Shown here: piece by piece, positions 1 through 13,800 of the stretch
Numbering within the stretch: the stretch's first letter is position 1
How the letters are laid out: each line of letters begins with the position of its first letter
From: Prunus persica
Lineage: Eukaryota; Streptophyta; Magnoliopsida; Rosales; Rosaceae
Length of the DNA stretch: 64,000 bases
Direction: 5' to 3'
NCBI RefSeq assembly: GCF_000346465.2
Contig: NC_034012.1
Span: forward strand, 23,974,812 to 24,038,811
Translations under genes and position numbers: made by a program
Notes under the pieces: generated by a model
The model's input: the letters and a program-made list of their open reading frames with translations, nothing else
Told to the model about the DNA's origin: nothing
The model's database searches: none

Positions 1-30
1 AAGTATATTCAAAATAAATTCAAAAGGTAC

Positions 31-3000
31 CTAGATTCAGGAACAATATGTGGCTCCGCTTGTGGAGCAAACCCTTCAGGTATAGATGATGCTAATTCCC
101 CGTTAGGCAAATTACTCTTAGTTGATTGTGGTGAGGGATTCGGAGGCACCAGATGAGGCCTTTGAGGGAACTCTAGTCCAGCACTCTGAAAATATATAAA
201 CTTTGAAGTCAGAAAAACTCTATTGTGAAAGTAATAAGAATTTTAGAACACAAGATATAGTCATTTCCTTAATATCTTTTATCAAGAAAGCACATCAGGT
301 TAAGACCACAGTGACACATAGCAAGACACATCAAGTTTTGAGAGCAATCATCTTCACTATAAACAAGGTCAAAATACATTAACCGAAAGAATAAATGAGG
401 AAATAATCACTTTTCCCATATGCAACATGTCTCATTACTTTTAACTTCAAACATCCCTGTCTAAACGCGCACACAAACACATGCACACACTCTTGGGTTC
501 GAACATTAATGTTATCCCCAGTCCCCAGAGGGCCATTCCTGTAATATTTCGATTATATAAACACAAAGTTATACCTTCTCGTCCATCAAACATCAAAACT
601 GCTGTCCCCGAACATCACAAATGCATAACAAACGAAGAAGCTTGTGGCTATTGAAAGTAGTAAATCATATAGCATATATTCAAAAAAAGTCTAATCCAGT
701 TATCTAACTGATTGAGATTATTTCTGTCCATCACATATCCGGTAACCCAACCATTGTTTCTAGAATTAAATGCTAACCACTGCAAGACATGAATGCTCAA
801 TACAATTTTTAAAACTTTATACACAGAGTATTCGAAGAAGTTCCTATGACTTCCCTTTCCAAAACAAACAGTGTACTTAGATGACTAAGTACTTGCTTAT
901 GGTCTCACATGCGACATGAAGATGAGTTCATTTAGGTTCACAACTCCTGGAAATTCAATAGATACAACATGGACTACCTGAAGTTACAGTTTCATACGGG
1001 CTTGCATGGTTCACTTCTGCTTAAGCTTCAGCATGATGCTGAGCAGCACACAACAATTCAAAACCAGTGTTTTTAAACATTTAGTGTGGCCCATCAACAT
1101 TACTTACCAACATAAGGGAACATGCATACGCCAAACCCACAAACAAATTAATCTTTCCTACCTACAACACAATGAGTGTCTCTTCATCAAATAGCAGAGC
1201 GTGAACTAACTTCAGCAGTTTGCCAGATTGATTGTACCCATATTGAAACAAATTGACTTTTATTTTTTTTCTAATTTAATATTTTCAAGCATCAAACTGA
1301 CATATCTTCCCCCATAGCAACTGCTAGGAATCACTAACATATGACTAATGATTATATTAATGATCATAAAACTTTCTAAAAATTTCAGAAATAAAAAAAG
1401 AAACATTGTCAGGAGCAATAATACAAAATACATGTACTCACACGCAAGACCCTAAACCTTAAACTGCTTTTATTGATGGATTCTAGTTTAATTATACATA
1501 CAGTCTAGATATTAAGGACAGTCAAAGAATCCCAAAATTTGAAACCAACCAAGGCCATTATCACCGACACCACCGAAACATGACCAAAAGGCATCACCAT
1601 CACACCTCATTTCTACCCACCACTGCTCCCAGAACCATTCTGCTTATTCATCTGCATCAAACCATCAACCCTTGCTTTTTTTTAAATGGCCTAACTGCCA
1701 CTGCCACTGCCACTGCCACTGTAGAGCTGCGCAGAAATCGGGTCTCTCCCAGAAACATTGATACAAATTTTAAAATTCATGCCCCAAATTCCATATACCA
1801 ACAAGATTATTTATAAACATATTGTATAACAATAATGTGGCTCCATTCTAAACAAAGTGAGAAATTCTTAAGATCCTATTATGCGTCTGTTCCGGCTCCT
1901 CAAACAATAATTGCAACTAAAACATTCAAATGATACAATTGATTGTGAAGAAGAAGTAACAAAAGATCTTTATTGTCTAGAGATCTCCAAGTTCGCATCA
2001 TATACGTAGTAAAAGTTATTCATTTTCCAGCTACAGCATGCCAAGAATCTGAACCAGCCACCACATGATACGATTTAAGAATTTGTCTGTTCTCATAAAA
2101 TGGGAGCCCAAGTATTATATGACTTGTTTGTACCTACCACCAAATCATAATAAGCAGTATAATACTGGGGGAATTTTCCAGAAGCACCACCAAGGGATGT
2201 CTGAGTGGCATCTAGAAGTAGAAATATGCGTTCTCGCACTGGCAAGTCTGACTGCAACCACCAGAAAAATGCAAACCCGATGAATTAGTTATAAAATCAG
2301 CCAATTTTCAGCTATTGCCTACATGAGAACAAGTTAGCACCTTTTTCTTGACTATCTTGACTAGGCTAGGAAGAAGCCCAGTATCAATCACCTGCTTATG
2401 AATATGTTCTCCTATATTGTTCATCAACATCTCCAACAACTACAAAATCAAAGGATAATGGATGGTGTTATATCAAACGACATCACAACAGATCATTACA
2501 GGTATAAACCCAGGTCAGAAAGCACTTGATGTGCACTAGTCAGGGAAAAGAAAAGGGTTCGCAAGGTACAAGAAACACAACCATACACTGAGGTAATACC
2601 ATGATGACTTTGCATCTTTTTCTGTTTTTCCCTCTGATAGATTTCCTCTATTCTTTGTCCTTTTTTAGCCAGACAACATAAACCAAATATCATCACAAAA
2701 TCATGCAATTGCTCACCATAACTGCATAAAGTTGAGAATTTGCATGTTTACTCCCCAGTCGTTTTTTGATAGCTTTAATGACATCTCTAGCTTGCCTACA
2801 TCGACCAAAGTTTCACACGTAAGCAAGTTGATGATAGGGAAAAAAAAAACATTACGATAAAAGTAATTTCAGCTCAGGCAATGAGAGAGCAACCTTTCAA
2901 TACTCAGATTTCAATTTTCAAATAGATAAGCTCATGCAATGAGAGCAATTTATTAAACTTGGATATGGAGTAAACCACTGAGAATGGCATTTTCCAGAAA

Positions 3001-3434
3001 CAAAACTGAACTCATATCAACATTGAAATTAAAAGTAGTCAGGTGTTCAGGAACTTCCAACACAAGGTCATAAGTCTCCTTCATCTATTATTTGGAAAGC
3101 GAGAACTGCTTATCTAACTCTTATAGTTCTTGAGGTATTAGCTACAAATACCTAAAGAAAATTTGGTTCTATTTTTTCTCAAACTTGATCATCTCATGGT
3201 CCCAAATACAATGATGAAACATAGACAAGGACGAGCTATCATGTGCAATCCAGTTTACTAGTACAATAACCGACATCATATTAAACATGCAACGCCTATA
3301 AAATATAGATAATTAAAAATGCAATATTCTGGTTCACATTATACTGAACCAGAAAGAGTTCAACAAATTCCCTCCTCGGACATGTGTACAAAAATATTCT
3401 TCTGAACAAATGAATAGAAAAATCCAATTATACC

Positions 3435-3492
<58 letters not shown>

Positions 3493-3613
3493 AAGTGATT
3501 TAGCAATTATACCTATGATCACGAGCAACTAACTCACAGATTTGAATATTCTTCATCCAATCCATTTCAGAAAGTTTCTCACTTGTTGCAGAATTGACAA
3601 GCTCGGCAGCCAT
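31..3613 (-). CDS. TOL5: TOM1-like (TOL) VHS-domain protein, 5' five exons, partial
   Basis: Endosomal-sorting adaptor of the plant TOM1-LIKE family, which binds ubiquitinated cargo and passes it to ESCRT. Five exons join in frame: 3513-3613, 2717-2795, 2341-2439, 2138-2251 and 31-185, giving 182 residues before the left window edge. The start is the ATG at 3613, giving [14 protein letters not shown] as in the family. Exons 1-4 form the VHS domain, with CELVARDH, the [10 protein letters not shown] helix, [14 protein letters not shown] and [12 protein letters not shown]. Exon 5 begins the proline-rich linker to the GAT domain, which lies outside the window. All splice sites are GT-AG and no stop interrupts the frame. 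The TOL5 assignment rests on recalled Arabidopsis gene order (At5g63640 near HER2 At5g63620), so the family is secure but the exact paralogue is inferred. Confidence 0.9.
3438..3487. repeat. (AG)n microsatellite in TOL intron 1
   Basis: About 25 uninterrupted AG dinucleotides lie just downstream (minus strand) of the exon 1 donor at 3512. On the minus strand this is a CT tract. Confidence 0.95.
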
Positions 3614-3989
3614 CTTTTGGGTAGTTCTATACTTTAAAAATTGAGCAGAAAGTAAGAATATGAACTAATATTTCAACCCAATGGTATAAGCTTCAGCACC
3701 CATCTTATGGGTACTTCAAAATTTTAGCAGAAAGTAAGAAAACGAAATACAGATGTATTAAATCATTGCTACAATTACACCCAAAAATAAAGAGTCATAC
3801 ACAATTAACCTGAAACAAATAATTGGAACGTCAGCAGTAACTAGGCAATTGATAAAACTTCATATGCTACTCTGCAAGCAAACAAACAAACAAAAAAACA
3901 ATAAATCTGATTGAAGAAATGGAGGGGCAACAGATACAAGAACTTAAAAATGACAGTAAATAAACAAACAAAGCAGCAGTATAGTGTAC

Positions 3990-4090
3990 CAGTGAAGACG
4001 AAGAGGAAGAGGGAGACCAACAAGAGGAAGGTGGAGACGAGCTGGTAAACCCTAAACAGCTTCAGCATTTCTCAAAACACCAAAAAGCCA
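3990..4090 (-). promoter_or_regulatory. Probable 5'UTR exon of the TOL gene with a hydrophobic uORF
   Basis: Upstream of the TOL start codon, minus-strand sequence ends in a good donor at 3990 (CACTG/GTACAC). It holds an ATG at 4068 followed by 26 codons rich in Leu, Phe and Val. If it splices to an AG just upstream of 3613, the reading frame meets a stop before the TOL ATG, making a short upstream ORF. An intron in the 5' leader fits the gap to exon 1. No transcript evidence is available, so both the exon and the uORF are inference. Confidence 0.35.
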
Positions 4091-5986
4091 GAGAGATCAA
4101 ATGGAGTTTTAGTACTGATTTGGTAGTAATTATATATAGTTTGTGCTCTATTAGATTCCCTATTATTTACAACAAATATTTATTTAATATTACAAAGCTC
4201 AATAGAAAAGTATAATTTATAAAATTAAAATTAAAAAAATGTTAGAAAATGTGAGAGTATATCAGAGGGAAAAGAAAAGATTAGCCAGAGAGGCTTGAGG
4301 AATCTTGTCCAGTGTTGTTTACTTTACTTGTTAAGCTTAAAAAAGATTAATAATTTAATAAATTAATAATAGAATAGAATATAATGGAAGTTGTCGAAAG
4401 AGGGGCACCGCCATGGCCCATCTGGCTGTCGAAAGCTAAAATCGTCTTTTTACTCAAAAAGCAGAAAATTGGGTTTCTCTAACCTCACCGCACTTTCACT
4501 CGTGGGTGCTTCACTGGCCAACCAACTTATCTATTATACATCTTTCATGTAAATATGTTAATTTCGAGACATGGCAGGATATATTAAATAAGTTTATTTG
4601 AGTTGAGAGATATCTTTTAAGTGTGTTCGTCTCATATTGAAAAATTGAAACACCAAACGTGGATTTATAAAGAGTTTGGCTATTTTTTTATTGCCAATTA
4701 ATTTTGGGTGGAATTTCAACTTCCTTCAATGTCCTTATATGAATTATTATTGTTTATTTTTAAGGCTTAATTGCTACAGTGCTCCCTAAAATATTAGTCA
4801 AATCCCGTATTCCCCTCTCAAAGTTGACTCAATTTGCACCATTGACCAATGTTTGGTGTGCCACTTTCTCCTTTATTATAAACTTCATCTCAAACTCTGT
4901 TAAAACTAATGATGTGGTAGGGTTACATTGGTAATTTCATCCTAGCTTGACAAATAAATAAATTTTTAATTTTTAATTTTTAAAAACTAATTAAAAGATT
5001 AAAACGAAATTTAAAACAAAAATATATAAGAAAAATTAAGTATTAGTGATAAGAATCTTTACTAATAAGGATTTGATAAATAGAGTATTTATGTTTGGGT
5101 TTTGGTGAATGGGTTTTAAATTTGGTTTTGGATAAACTCAATTAAGAGGCCCAGATTCGTTGCCCTGTTCAAATTAGTAAGAAAAATTACCTTTTAGCCC
5201 CCATATGTTTAAAGTACGCAAGATTTGAGATTTACTTTCACATTCTCTCACTCGTTTTACATGTAGAAGCTCTGGTTCTGGAGCTGCAATCTGAGCTCTG
5301 TTGTTTGGCTTGTTCAATTTCTCCCGTCTTTCTTCTTTTTTATGTTCGATTTTCATCCTCTTTTGTGGTTTTTGAACTGATTTTTATGTTTTCTTCATGC
5401 TGTTGCAGTTTCATCAAGAATCAAGCTTGATTTTGTGGTGCGACATCTACTGTGCTTTGGTCTAGTGCAATCGTGTTCAATTTTTTTGGTTTTTTTTTTT
5501 TTCGTTCTCTTGAGATTGTGTTTGTTATGGTGCGATTTCATCTTCTCATGTGAAGCTCTATTTTTCGTCTGGTATGTATTTTCTTGATCATATTCTTATT
5601 TCAATTTTGTAGTTATGTTTTGGTTTGAGAAGTTGATTTTTGAAGTCTTTGATGTAGATTTTGTTTTCATGCCTTTTGTGATGAGATTTGAGTTTGGAGG
5701 TGCGGTTTTGTAGGGGATTTTTTCATAATTTGTTGTTGAGGTATGAGTACTTGGAATCTATTATTCGTTTATAATTTTGGTAGTATTTGTTAACTTAACT
5801 ACTGCATACATAAAGAACACAAACACTTGCATATACCTGGATTGGCCATAGGTACAGATGAGGATGATAAAGCCGAGATTTCGTCTGAATCAGAACAGAA
5901 GCCTTCCACTCAATTCGATCCTTTCTTCACTCTTATTCTAGATGGGGTATGAATGCTCTTTGTGATGATTTGATCAAATGAGTATG
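4091..5986. other. TOL upstream region and unrecognised intergenic DNA
   Basis: AT-rich promoter side of the TOL gene. Positions 4765-4930 carry a dispersed repeat (AAGGCTTAATT, then TGACTCAATTTGC) that recurs in inverse orientation near 60850-60990. Positions 5170-5580 resemble a T-rich transcript leader. Positions 5855-5950 contain an open plus frame with an acidic stretch (DEDDKAEISSESEQ) that I cannot place. No complete gene is seen. Confidence 0.4.
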
Positions 5987-6958
5987 TGTGAAGACTCGTA
6001 TTTTAAACAGATAAAAGAAGATATTTATCATTTGGATAAACTTGGACGATATTATCTTTTTAAGATATTTATCTTTTGGATAAACTTAGATGATCTTATC
6101 TTGTTAAGATATTTATCTTTTGGATAAATTTGGATGTTCTTATCCTTGTTTATCATATCCCTATAACCACTACAAATAGGAGCATAACCTTATAGTTTCA
6201 AAATATGAAAAACTCTAGGAGCTTGGTTTGAGTGATAGTATATGACAATAGGTAGATGGGTTGTCTTGCCAATTTATTTTAAGGGCTCTCATTATCGAGG
6301 TGAGTGGTTTTTGTAATGTGTTCTAAAAGTTCTTATTTTGTGATAAAATATGAAAACCCTGAATTATCGTGGATTTGTTCTATTTACAAATATCTCTCTA
6401 TTTCTAGTCAAGCATGTCTAATTTGGTGCAGTATGTCACACTATATATATTGATTGGAATATTTATGAAGTATGTATTATTCATGGAACATGAGAACTTC
6501 AATGTTGGAGTATCCGAGGGATAGATGTACCACACGGGGACATAGGGCACTGAGGCTAATAGGGTCACGTGGTTGGTTACATGCTATGAAGGATAACCAA
6601 GATATGAAGGGATGATGTGATATGATCTGGAATGGTGTATCTTTTCATGAAATTTTCTAGAGTGTGTAAAACAGTATTGCTTGACTAGCACATTACATAA
6701 TCTACTCACTGAGTAGTGGTTGCTCATCCCTCACCCTATTTAATTTTTCAGATGAATTAGTGGGCAAGACGAGGACTAAACCAGTTGACGTTGAATTAGA
6801 TGAGAGTAATAGAGCTTTATTTATCTCTTGTAAAGTTGTAAGATTTTGGAGCTATTTTTATAAAAGAAGTTTATTTTAAACCCATGTTTCGGCTTCTTTT
6901 TATTTTCTGGCACACTGGGCGCGGGGTTTCCACTGATCCCCGGGTCCGGAGCGTGACA
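5987..6958. mobile_element. Solo Ty3/gypsy-like LTR
   Basis: Reads TGTGAAGACTCG at the left and CCGGGTCCGGAGCGTGACA at the right, so it has TG and CA termini in either direction. The GC-rich end is typical of plant gypsy LTRs. There is no coding sequence and no second LTR nearby. The flanking pentamers (GTATG and ACAGG) do not match, so it is either an old solo LTR or one edge was reshaped when the adjoining copia element was cut. Confidence 0.55.
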
Positions 6959-9806
6959 ACAGGGGCCTCTATTTATATGCATTGGCTAGAGAGTCTTGCC
7001 CATCAAGAAACTCTCTAATTCTCCTAATTGCATTAGGTTTAGGTCTCTTAATCCATAATGAGATAGGATATCTTCTAACTCTAGCGATATACTTTAAAAC
7101 ACTTATCCTCATCAGAGTAGCAGATTATATTGAATATAAAATTCCTGATCAATATAAAACTCTAGAACCTTAGTACGATCATAAGACCACACTTAGTGAG
7201 TCAAGACATATCTATGTCTTACATTCTCTCACTTGGTCTCATGATCAAAAAGAGTTTAACATAGATCACTTTCAGTACTATAGAGTTAAATACAATCATG
7301 TATCCTACACAGGCTACTGTCAATTAAGAGAAGCAAATATGGAACTATCAAGGCACATCAAACAAGCATAGCTTAAGGCCTTTATAGCCACACATACAAA
7401 CTCTCTAAACCACATGTAGTTACCGTTAAGATTGGAGCTTAGAATAATCATGACACAACCATATGTGTTAATAAAATCATGTTCATTCACATGCCCTCTT
7501 TAAGAGATTACCAAGATCTCAAGTAACAACACTTTCGTGAACTTTGTTTATGCAGTGATTGAATAGCTAGCTAAACTGCATATGAACAAGCAACGCAATT
7601 CACTTTGTCAATAATACCAATCATACGAATGATTATTTAGCAACATAAATAAACTGAAAATGTTGTATAGAAATAATCAAAACCAACAAAACAAGGTCTT
7701 AAAGAATAATTAAAAATCAATTAAGATAAACAGCAAACTACTCCCACTAATCAAGCATATCAAGGATAGGTGACAATCCCATGCTCTTGACATGTCCATG
7801 AAAAACTGTAGCTGGCAATGCCTTGTAAAAAGGGTTTGCTATCATAGAATGGGTGTTTGTGTGTTCAACTACAATGTCTCCTGACTTAACCTTCTCTCTG
7901 ACCATATAATACTTGAAGTCTAAAAACCTATTGCCTGAAGATCTCTTGTTGCTCTTAGTAAAGAAACAGTTGAAGTATTGTCATTCCATATCAAAATAGG
8001 CCTTTCAATTGAATCAACCACTCTTAGACTCCTAATTAAATTTCTTAGCCAAATAGCTTGTGAAGCTGGTTCATAACAAGCAATGTATTATGTTTGCATC
8101 GTAGAAGTAGCAATAATAGATTGTTTGACACTTTTTCAAGAAACAGCCTCCTCCTCCAAATAGGAATACAAAACTTGAAGTGGATCTCTTTGTGTGCACA
8201 CAGACTTCTAAATCAGCATTAGCATATCTAATTAATTCTAGATTTTGACTCCTTTTGTAAACTAATTTGTAATCATTTATTCTGTGTAAGTAACTCAATA
8301 CCTTCTTTCCAGCCACCCAATGTGCTTGTCCAGGGTTCAACTGGAATCCCCCCAAAACACTTATAGGAAAAGCAAAGTCTGGCTTTGTGCAGACTTGTGC
8401 ATACATGAGGCTGCCCACCAAGGATGCATAAGGCTTGTCTAGCATGTCTTGCCTCTCAGTATCATTTTGAGGAGCTTGACTTTCACTCAGTTTGTCTCTC
8501 TTTGTCATAGATACACTTCCTCCTGCACAATTTGCCATGTTAAACCTCTTGAGTACTTTCTCTATGTACTCTTTCTGTGATAGTCCTAACAAACCTCTCT
8601 CCCTATCCCTTATGATCTCAATGCCTAAAACCTAAGTTCTTTCTCCCTGATTTGTCATATCAAAAGATTGTGTCAGAAATGTCATGGTGTCATGTAAAAG
8701 AGTACGGCTACTGCTTTCAATAAGAATATCATCAACATATAAAACTAAAAGCATGAAATGTCTCCCACTGGTTTTAATATAAATTCACTTATCTACTAGT
8801 GTTTTAGTGAATCTATAAGATCTTACAACCTCATCAAACTTGAGATACCACTGCCTAGATGCTTGCTTTAAACCATAAATCAATTTCTTGAGTTTGCAAA
8901 CAAGATTTTCTCTCCCTTCTTGAATGAATCCCTCCGGTTGCTTCATGTAAATCTCTTCAGAGAGTTCTCCATTCAAGAATGCAGTCTTGACGTCCATTTG
9001 ATGAAGTGATAGATCAAAGTGTACCATGATTGCCATAATAACTCGAAATGAATCTTTAGTCGATATTGGAGAAAAAGTTTCACTAAAATCTATCCCACCT
9101 TGTTGTGTGAAGCCTTTTACAACTACCCTGGCTTTGTGTCTCTCTATACAACCTCTTAAGTCTCTCTTTGTTTTGTAAACCCATTTACAACCAATAGGTC
9201 TACATCATTGAGGCAAATTTACTAATCCCATACTCCATTCTTTCTCATAGAATCCAATTCTGCTTTCATTGCAGCAAGCCATTCTTCATTTTTATCACTG
9301 TTCATTTCTTGTTCAAAGGTGCTTGGGTCTTCTTTTTGACTCATGTCATGCTTGGACTCTTGTAAATATATGACATAGTCATTTGAAATTGCAGGTCTTC
9401 TAGGTCTTTATGACCTTAGTTCTACATTTTCTTGTTCTTGCTGTGGGTCTTAAGTCTATTTTGGATTCTCAGGTTCAATTTGCATTGGTGTTGCAGTGCT
9501 AAGTGCCTCTGGCGTTATTTGTTGTGGTTGAGTTTCTTGTGCCGTGCTGTTCAAAAGATCAACTGGCAAGGTGAATTGATTCATAGCCTCTTCTCTTCTA
9601 CATGTGTTTTCTATTAATTCTTCAAAATCAAATTCTCTTTCTTCTGTAATATCTCTATCATTCTCTAGAAAAATTGCTCTCCCAGTTTCAACAAACCTTG
9701 TGGTATGACCTAGACTATAAAATCAATACCCTTTGGTTCTATCTGGATAACCTACAAAATAATAACTATTTGTCTTGGAATCCAACTTCTTTTCCATAGG
9801 ATTGTA
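6959..9806 (-). mobile_element. Truncated Ty1/copia element (3' half, minus strand)
   Basis: Reading right to left: integrase C-terminal region, reverse transcriptase, RNase H, a purine tract (AGTGGGAG near 7741) and part of the 3' LTR. The LTR breaks off beside its TATA-like box (CATATAAATAGAGG, near 6970) at the junction with the solo LTR. Gag, protease and most of the integrase are missing, and the element stops abruptly near 9806. Several stops and frame changes show it is dead. Confidence 0.8.
8071..9036 (-). pseudogene. Copia reverse transcriptase / RNase H remnant
   Basis: Two open pieces (8785-9036 and 8071-8592) belong to one copia RT. The first has MDVKTAFLNGEL and the LIYGLKQASRQWY block. 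Between them the catalytic YVDD motif can be read in the broken stretch near 8720-8745. The second piece has PYASLVGSLMYAQ and continues toward RNase H. Stop codons separate the parts, and the RNase H active-site region further left is also decayed. Confidence 0.8.
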
Positions 9807-10860
9807 AAGTTTCGTTCTTGATTTTTCGTTGTAGATTATGTTTGATTTGGTTCGACTTGCTGTTTGGATTTCTTTTGGTTGTTGCTTTCTATGTGCTGCA
9901 TTGAAATTTCTATTTTTAGTTTCTGGTTTGATTAGTATTTCTTACTTGTTGTTAGCATATAGTTTTTAGTTTTTAGTTATTTATTGGATTGGTTTAGGTC
10001 TTTTCTTACTTGCTGCAGTCATGTAGTTTTTGGTTTTTTTGTTGTTTTGGGATGTTGCTTACTAGGTGCTGCATTGCAGTTTATAATTTTATTTTATGAT
10101 TTTATTGGTTTTGGTTATTTCTTACTAGTTATTGGCATGAAACTTTGGGTTTTTAGTTGCTGATTTGATTGGTTTAGGTCTCTACTTGCTAGCTGTTATT
10201 ATGTAGTTGGTTTTTAGTTGTGTTAGGATGTTTCTTACTAGGTGGTGTAGTTGGTAAAGTTGTGTTTCCTCCGATTACAAAGAGGCCAGTTGGAAGACCG
10301 TCAACGAAGAGGATCAAGTCTTTTGTGAAAGGTATAAGGCCATTGAAATGCAATCAGTACGATGTTGCATGCCACAACATGAAGACTTGCAAGACAGTGA
10401 TATGAACATCCCTTTTTAGTTTATGATGTAGAGATAATTCTATAAATTTTTAGACATGTGCTGCATTGCCGTTTTGTACACACTACATTGCAGTTTCCAT
10501 TTAATTAGAGTTGTTGTTTATGTAATTGTAGATATTAGCATATTGTTCTAACAATTTTGTTTTGAGATCATAACTTAACCAATATGTAGTGAGTGCTCGT
10601 CGATTTTCAGAGAGTGAATTTTTAAACAGTGTATCTGTGAGGTTTGAGTTTGTGAGTTATTTTTCTTTAAGTATGGGATGAAGGAGTTGGATGTTTGTGG
10701 GAAGATGGAGCAGTTGGGAATGTCGTCGTGGGCATGAATTTTGGTCGTTGTTGTGGTGTTAGGGAGCTTTGGCATTGTTGTCATTTAATGTGGGATTTTT
10801 GGTTGCGTTGCTATCATTTTGGACGTGGGAATGTTAAATGTGGACAACTGTTATTGAGTT
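9807..10860 (+). other. Mutator-like transposase C-terminal scrap and T/G-rich flank
   Basis: At about 10266-10405 the plus strand encodes PPITKRPVGRPSTKRIKSF followed by CNQYDVACHNMKTC. This resembles the basic GRP tail and zinc knuckle (CX2CX4HX4C) at the end of MuDR-type transposases, but the knuckle spacing is altered. The preceding 400 bases are T/G-rich and repeat the phrase tttttagttttt several times. Positions 10610-10860 are not recognised. A link to the unplaced sequence at 5170-5986 across the inserted LTR elements is possible but unproven. Confidence 0.45.
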
Positions 10861-10895
10861 TAAATGAAAAGGGTGATTTTATTATTGGCACCCCA

Positions 10896-13800
10896 CAGTG
10901 GCTGATCCAGGATTGGAAAGCCAATTGGGCGGAACTTACATACTAAACTCGACGGTACGAGTGAATTTCATTAATAATCAGAAAAAGATACACCTAGTCA
11001 TGGGGGCATAATAAGCCTTACCCTCAAATACATCTATACATAAATACAAGCTTAACAACAAAAACAAAAATCACAAGTAAATGTAATACAAAACATCACT
11101 AGTTAAACCTAAAAGTTTACCCTGCGAGACTTAGAAGTCTTAAATTCCTCAATTATCGATGCATTAGTGATACTATTAGCAAACTCTCTTTCAATGTGGA
11201 AGGTCATGCAATCAACAAGAAACTCATCAGCTATGGTGCTTCGAAGCCGATTCTTAATAATTCTCATACATGAAAAAGCTCGTTCCGTTGTTGCTGTAGA
11301 AACGGGAAGAGTCAACACCAACCGAATCAACCTGTTGATCAAACAATAGTTCTTTACCAAACTTGTTTCCACTAATTGTTGACATAAATGAGGAAGAGTG
11401 TTGGTTTCCTTAAAGCAAGGAAGGTGATGTACATCATTTTGAAAATACCTCAATTCTATTTCCAAATCTTTCAACTCATTTGGAAGGAAATCAGCAGGAT
11501 AAAATTTCTCAGCAAGTTTACATATATGCTCAATATTAAATGACTTGAATGAATTACGAGGATCCAATGCTGAGCTAAGAATAAGAAGTTCAACTGTTTG
11601 CTATGGAAATCTATCATTTAACTCCCTTAACATGCAATCTATAACATCATTGAATACATCAACGCGATAGTAATGCTCAAATGTAATAAAATCTTTTTGT
11701 TGACAAGAACGATGTGTGCCCGTCATATAACGAGCACCCATATCAGGAACATCAACACCATGTAGTTCACAAAATGATACCACACTACAAAATAAATCAT
11801 CCCAGCCATGTACCCTCATATCTTGAAGCTGCATTTTTGTGTTTTCAACAAACTTTAAAGCACTTACAATGTCTTGAGTTTTGGTCTGAAATACTTGACA
11901 AAGAAAATTGGTCAATCCCATAATTTTTATCCATCAAAACCAATGAAAACACAAACTCGAAAGACATCATAGCAATATAGTTACTCTCAGCATCGCCACG
12001 AAATTGTTGGTTAGGTCCATGATCATTGATTTCTTGAAGAAGTAATTTAGTCTCTTTAAATAAACACAACAAACTTGTAATAGAGGCATAATGAGAGCCC
12101 CAACTAGTGGCTCCAGCTCGTTTCAAACTACGAGCTTGATTAAGTCCTCTGCCTATCTCAAGTTCTCCAGAATCCAACAACCCATTGAGTTCAACTTTTC
12201 TAATTAAGTTTAACTCACTACGGTGCTTAGCAGAGGCACTAACAAAATTCACAATGTTAGTCAACATTAAAAACAACCTCCATAAAACTTTCACATCTTT
12301 AGCTGCACCATTTAATGCCAATTGCAAGCAATGAGCAAAGCAATGCACATAATATGTATATGGACAATCTTGAAAAAATAATCCTTGTAAGCCATTCCAT
12401 GAACCACGCATATTACTAGCATCATCATACTCTTGACCACGCATGTTTTCCACTAGAATGTCGTTATTACCAAGCACTTTGCATATCTCTTTTTTAAGAG
12501 TCAAGGCATTAGTGTCTACAACACTCACAATATCGAAGAAGCGTTCGCGAATAAATCCATCACAATCAACAAATCTTATAATAATAGCCATTTGTTCCTT
12601 ACCGGATTCATCAATTGATTCATCAACTAGAATACAAAATTTGTTCTTCCAAAGTTCCTTACAAATTGCCTTCCTCACCTTGTTAGCAAAAATATGTAAG
12701 ATTTGCTTTTGTATGTCATGCGCAATGTATTGAGCATTTTGAGGAGCCTTATCAAGGACAACTTTCTCAACTTCTATATTCATTCTTACAAAAGACTTTA
12801 TGATTTCAATGAAATTGCTCCGATTAGATGAGTCAACGGATTCATCGTGGCCCCGAAAAGCCAATGCTTGATTTGCTAAATACCTAATGCCCTCTATTGT
12901 GGTAGTAAGTCACAACTGATTTTTTATCACTTGTTGCTTTGATTGCTTCTCTACCACTTTTTCAATATGAAGAGATGGAGTTTTTAAGCTAATCCACTTT
13001 TGCATAGCAAGATGATGTGGTGAATTTAACTTGCCTACATGATGTTGAAATGCACATTGATTCCCACCAATTCTCGTCCATTTTTTATACCCACAACAAT
13101 AAAGGTTGGGTGTGACTGATTCATGTCAAAAATGAAATAAGGAAAACAAAATACCTTATTCTTAGCAACTGAATACTCAAGCCAAGTGAATTGACCACAC
13201 CATTTTTTATTAAATTGACGAAAGTCCCGCCCTTCTAAATGGCTTGGATAATCTTCTAACTCGGGTTGACATGGTCCTAAAAGAATATATGCTCTTCGCA
13301 CATTATCTTGTTCATTCACCGGATATTTGCATGTTAGACGACATAATCCTAGATCACGCTCAAGATAATTGATATTAAAATCATGATAATCATCTACTCT
13401 TTCAGATTCAATTCTTTCAACTTGAGGCTTGATAATGAGAGACTCGGGAAGATTTTGTTCATCACATATTGGAATAGATAAAGAAGAGCTAGAAGGCAAT
13501 GTACTAGATGATGACCCATCATTCCTTTTCTTAAAAAAAAGAGAACAAGTTTTTTGTTCTCTTGGGATTCCGATTGTGATCCGACATAATCAAAGATAAC
13601 CTATGAATAACATGTAAAATAAATAATTTAAATCAAACATACCAACAAAAAATCAAACAAATTCTAATAATAATAGCATCTCAACAATATCAACAAAGAA
13701 CAAATCAAACATTGAAACATCTCAACAAAATTCCTAAAATCAAAGCCCTAATTAATTTCAACAAAATCATAAAATTATAATTCAATCTCTAAGTAAACCC

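Noticed and set aside
3841..4068. 75-codon minus-strand ORF rich in hydrophobic residues
   Set aside because: It crosses a good splice donor at 3989 and has no family resemblance beyond the first 26 codons; treated as a leader/uORF, not a gene.
7186..7740. Possible second LTR to pair with the solo LTR at 5987-6958
   Set aside because: Sequence differs entirely; it belongs to the copia 3' LTR on the minus strand.
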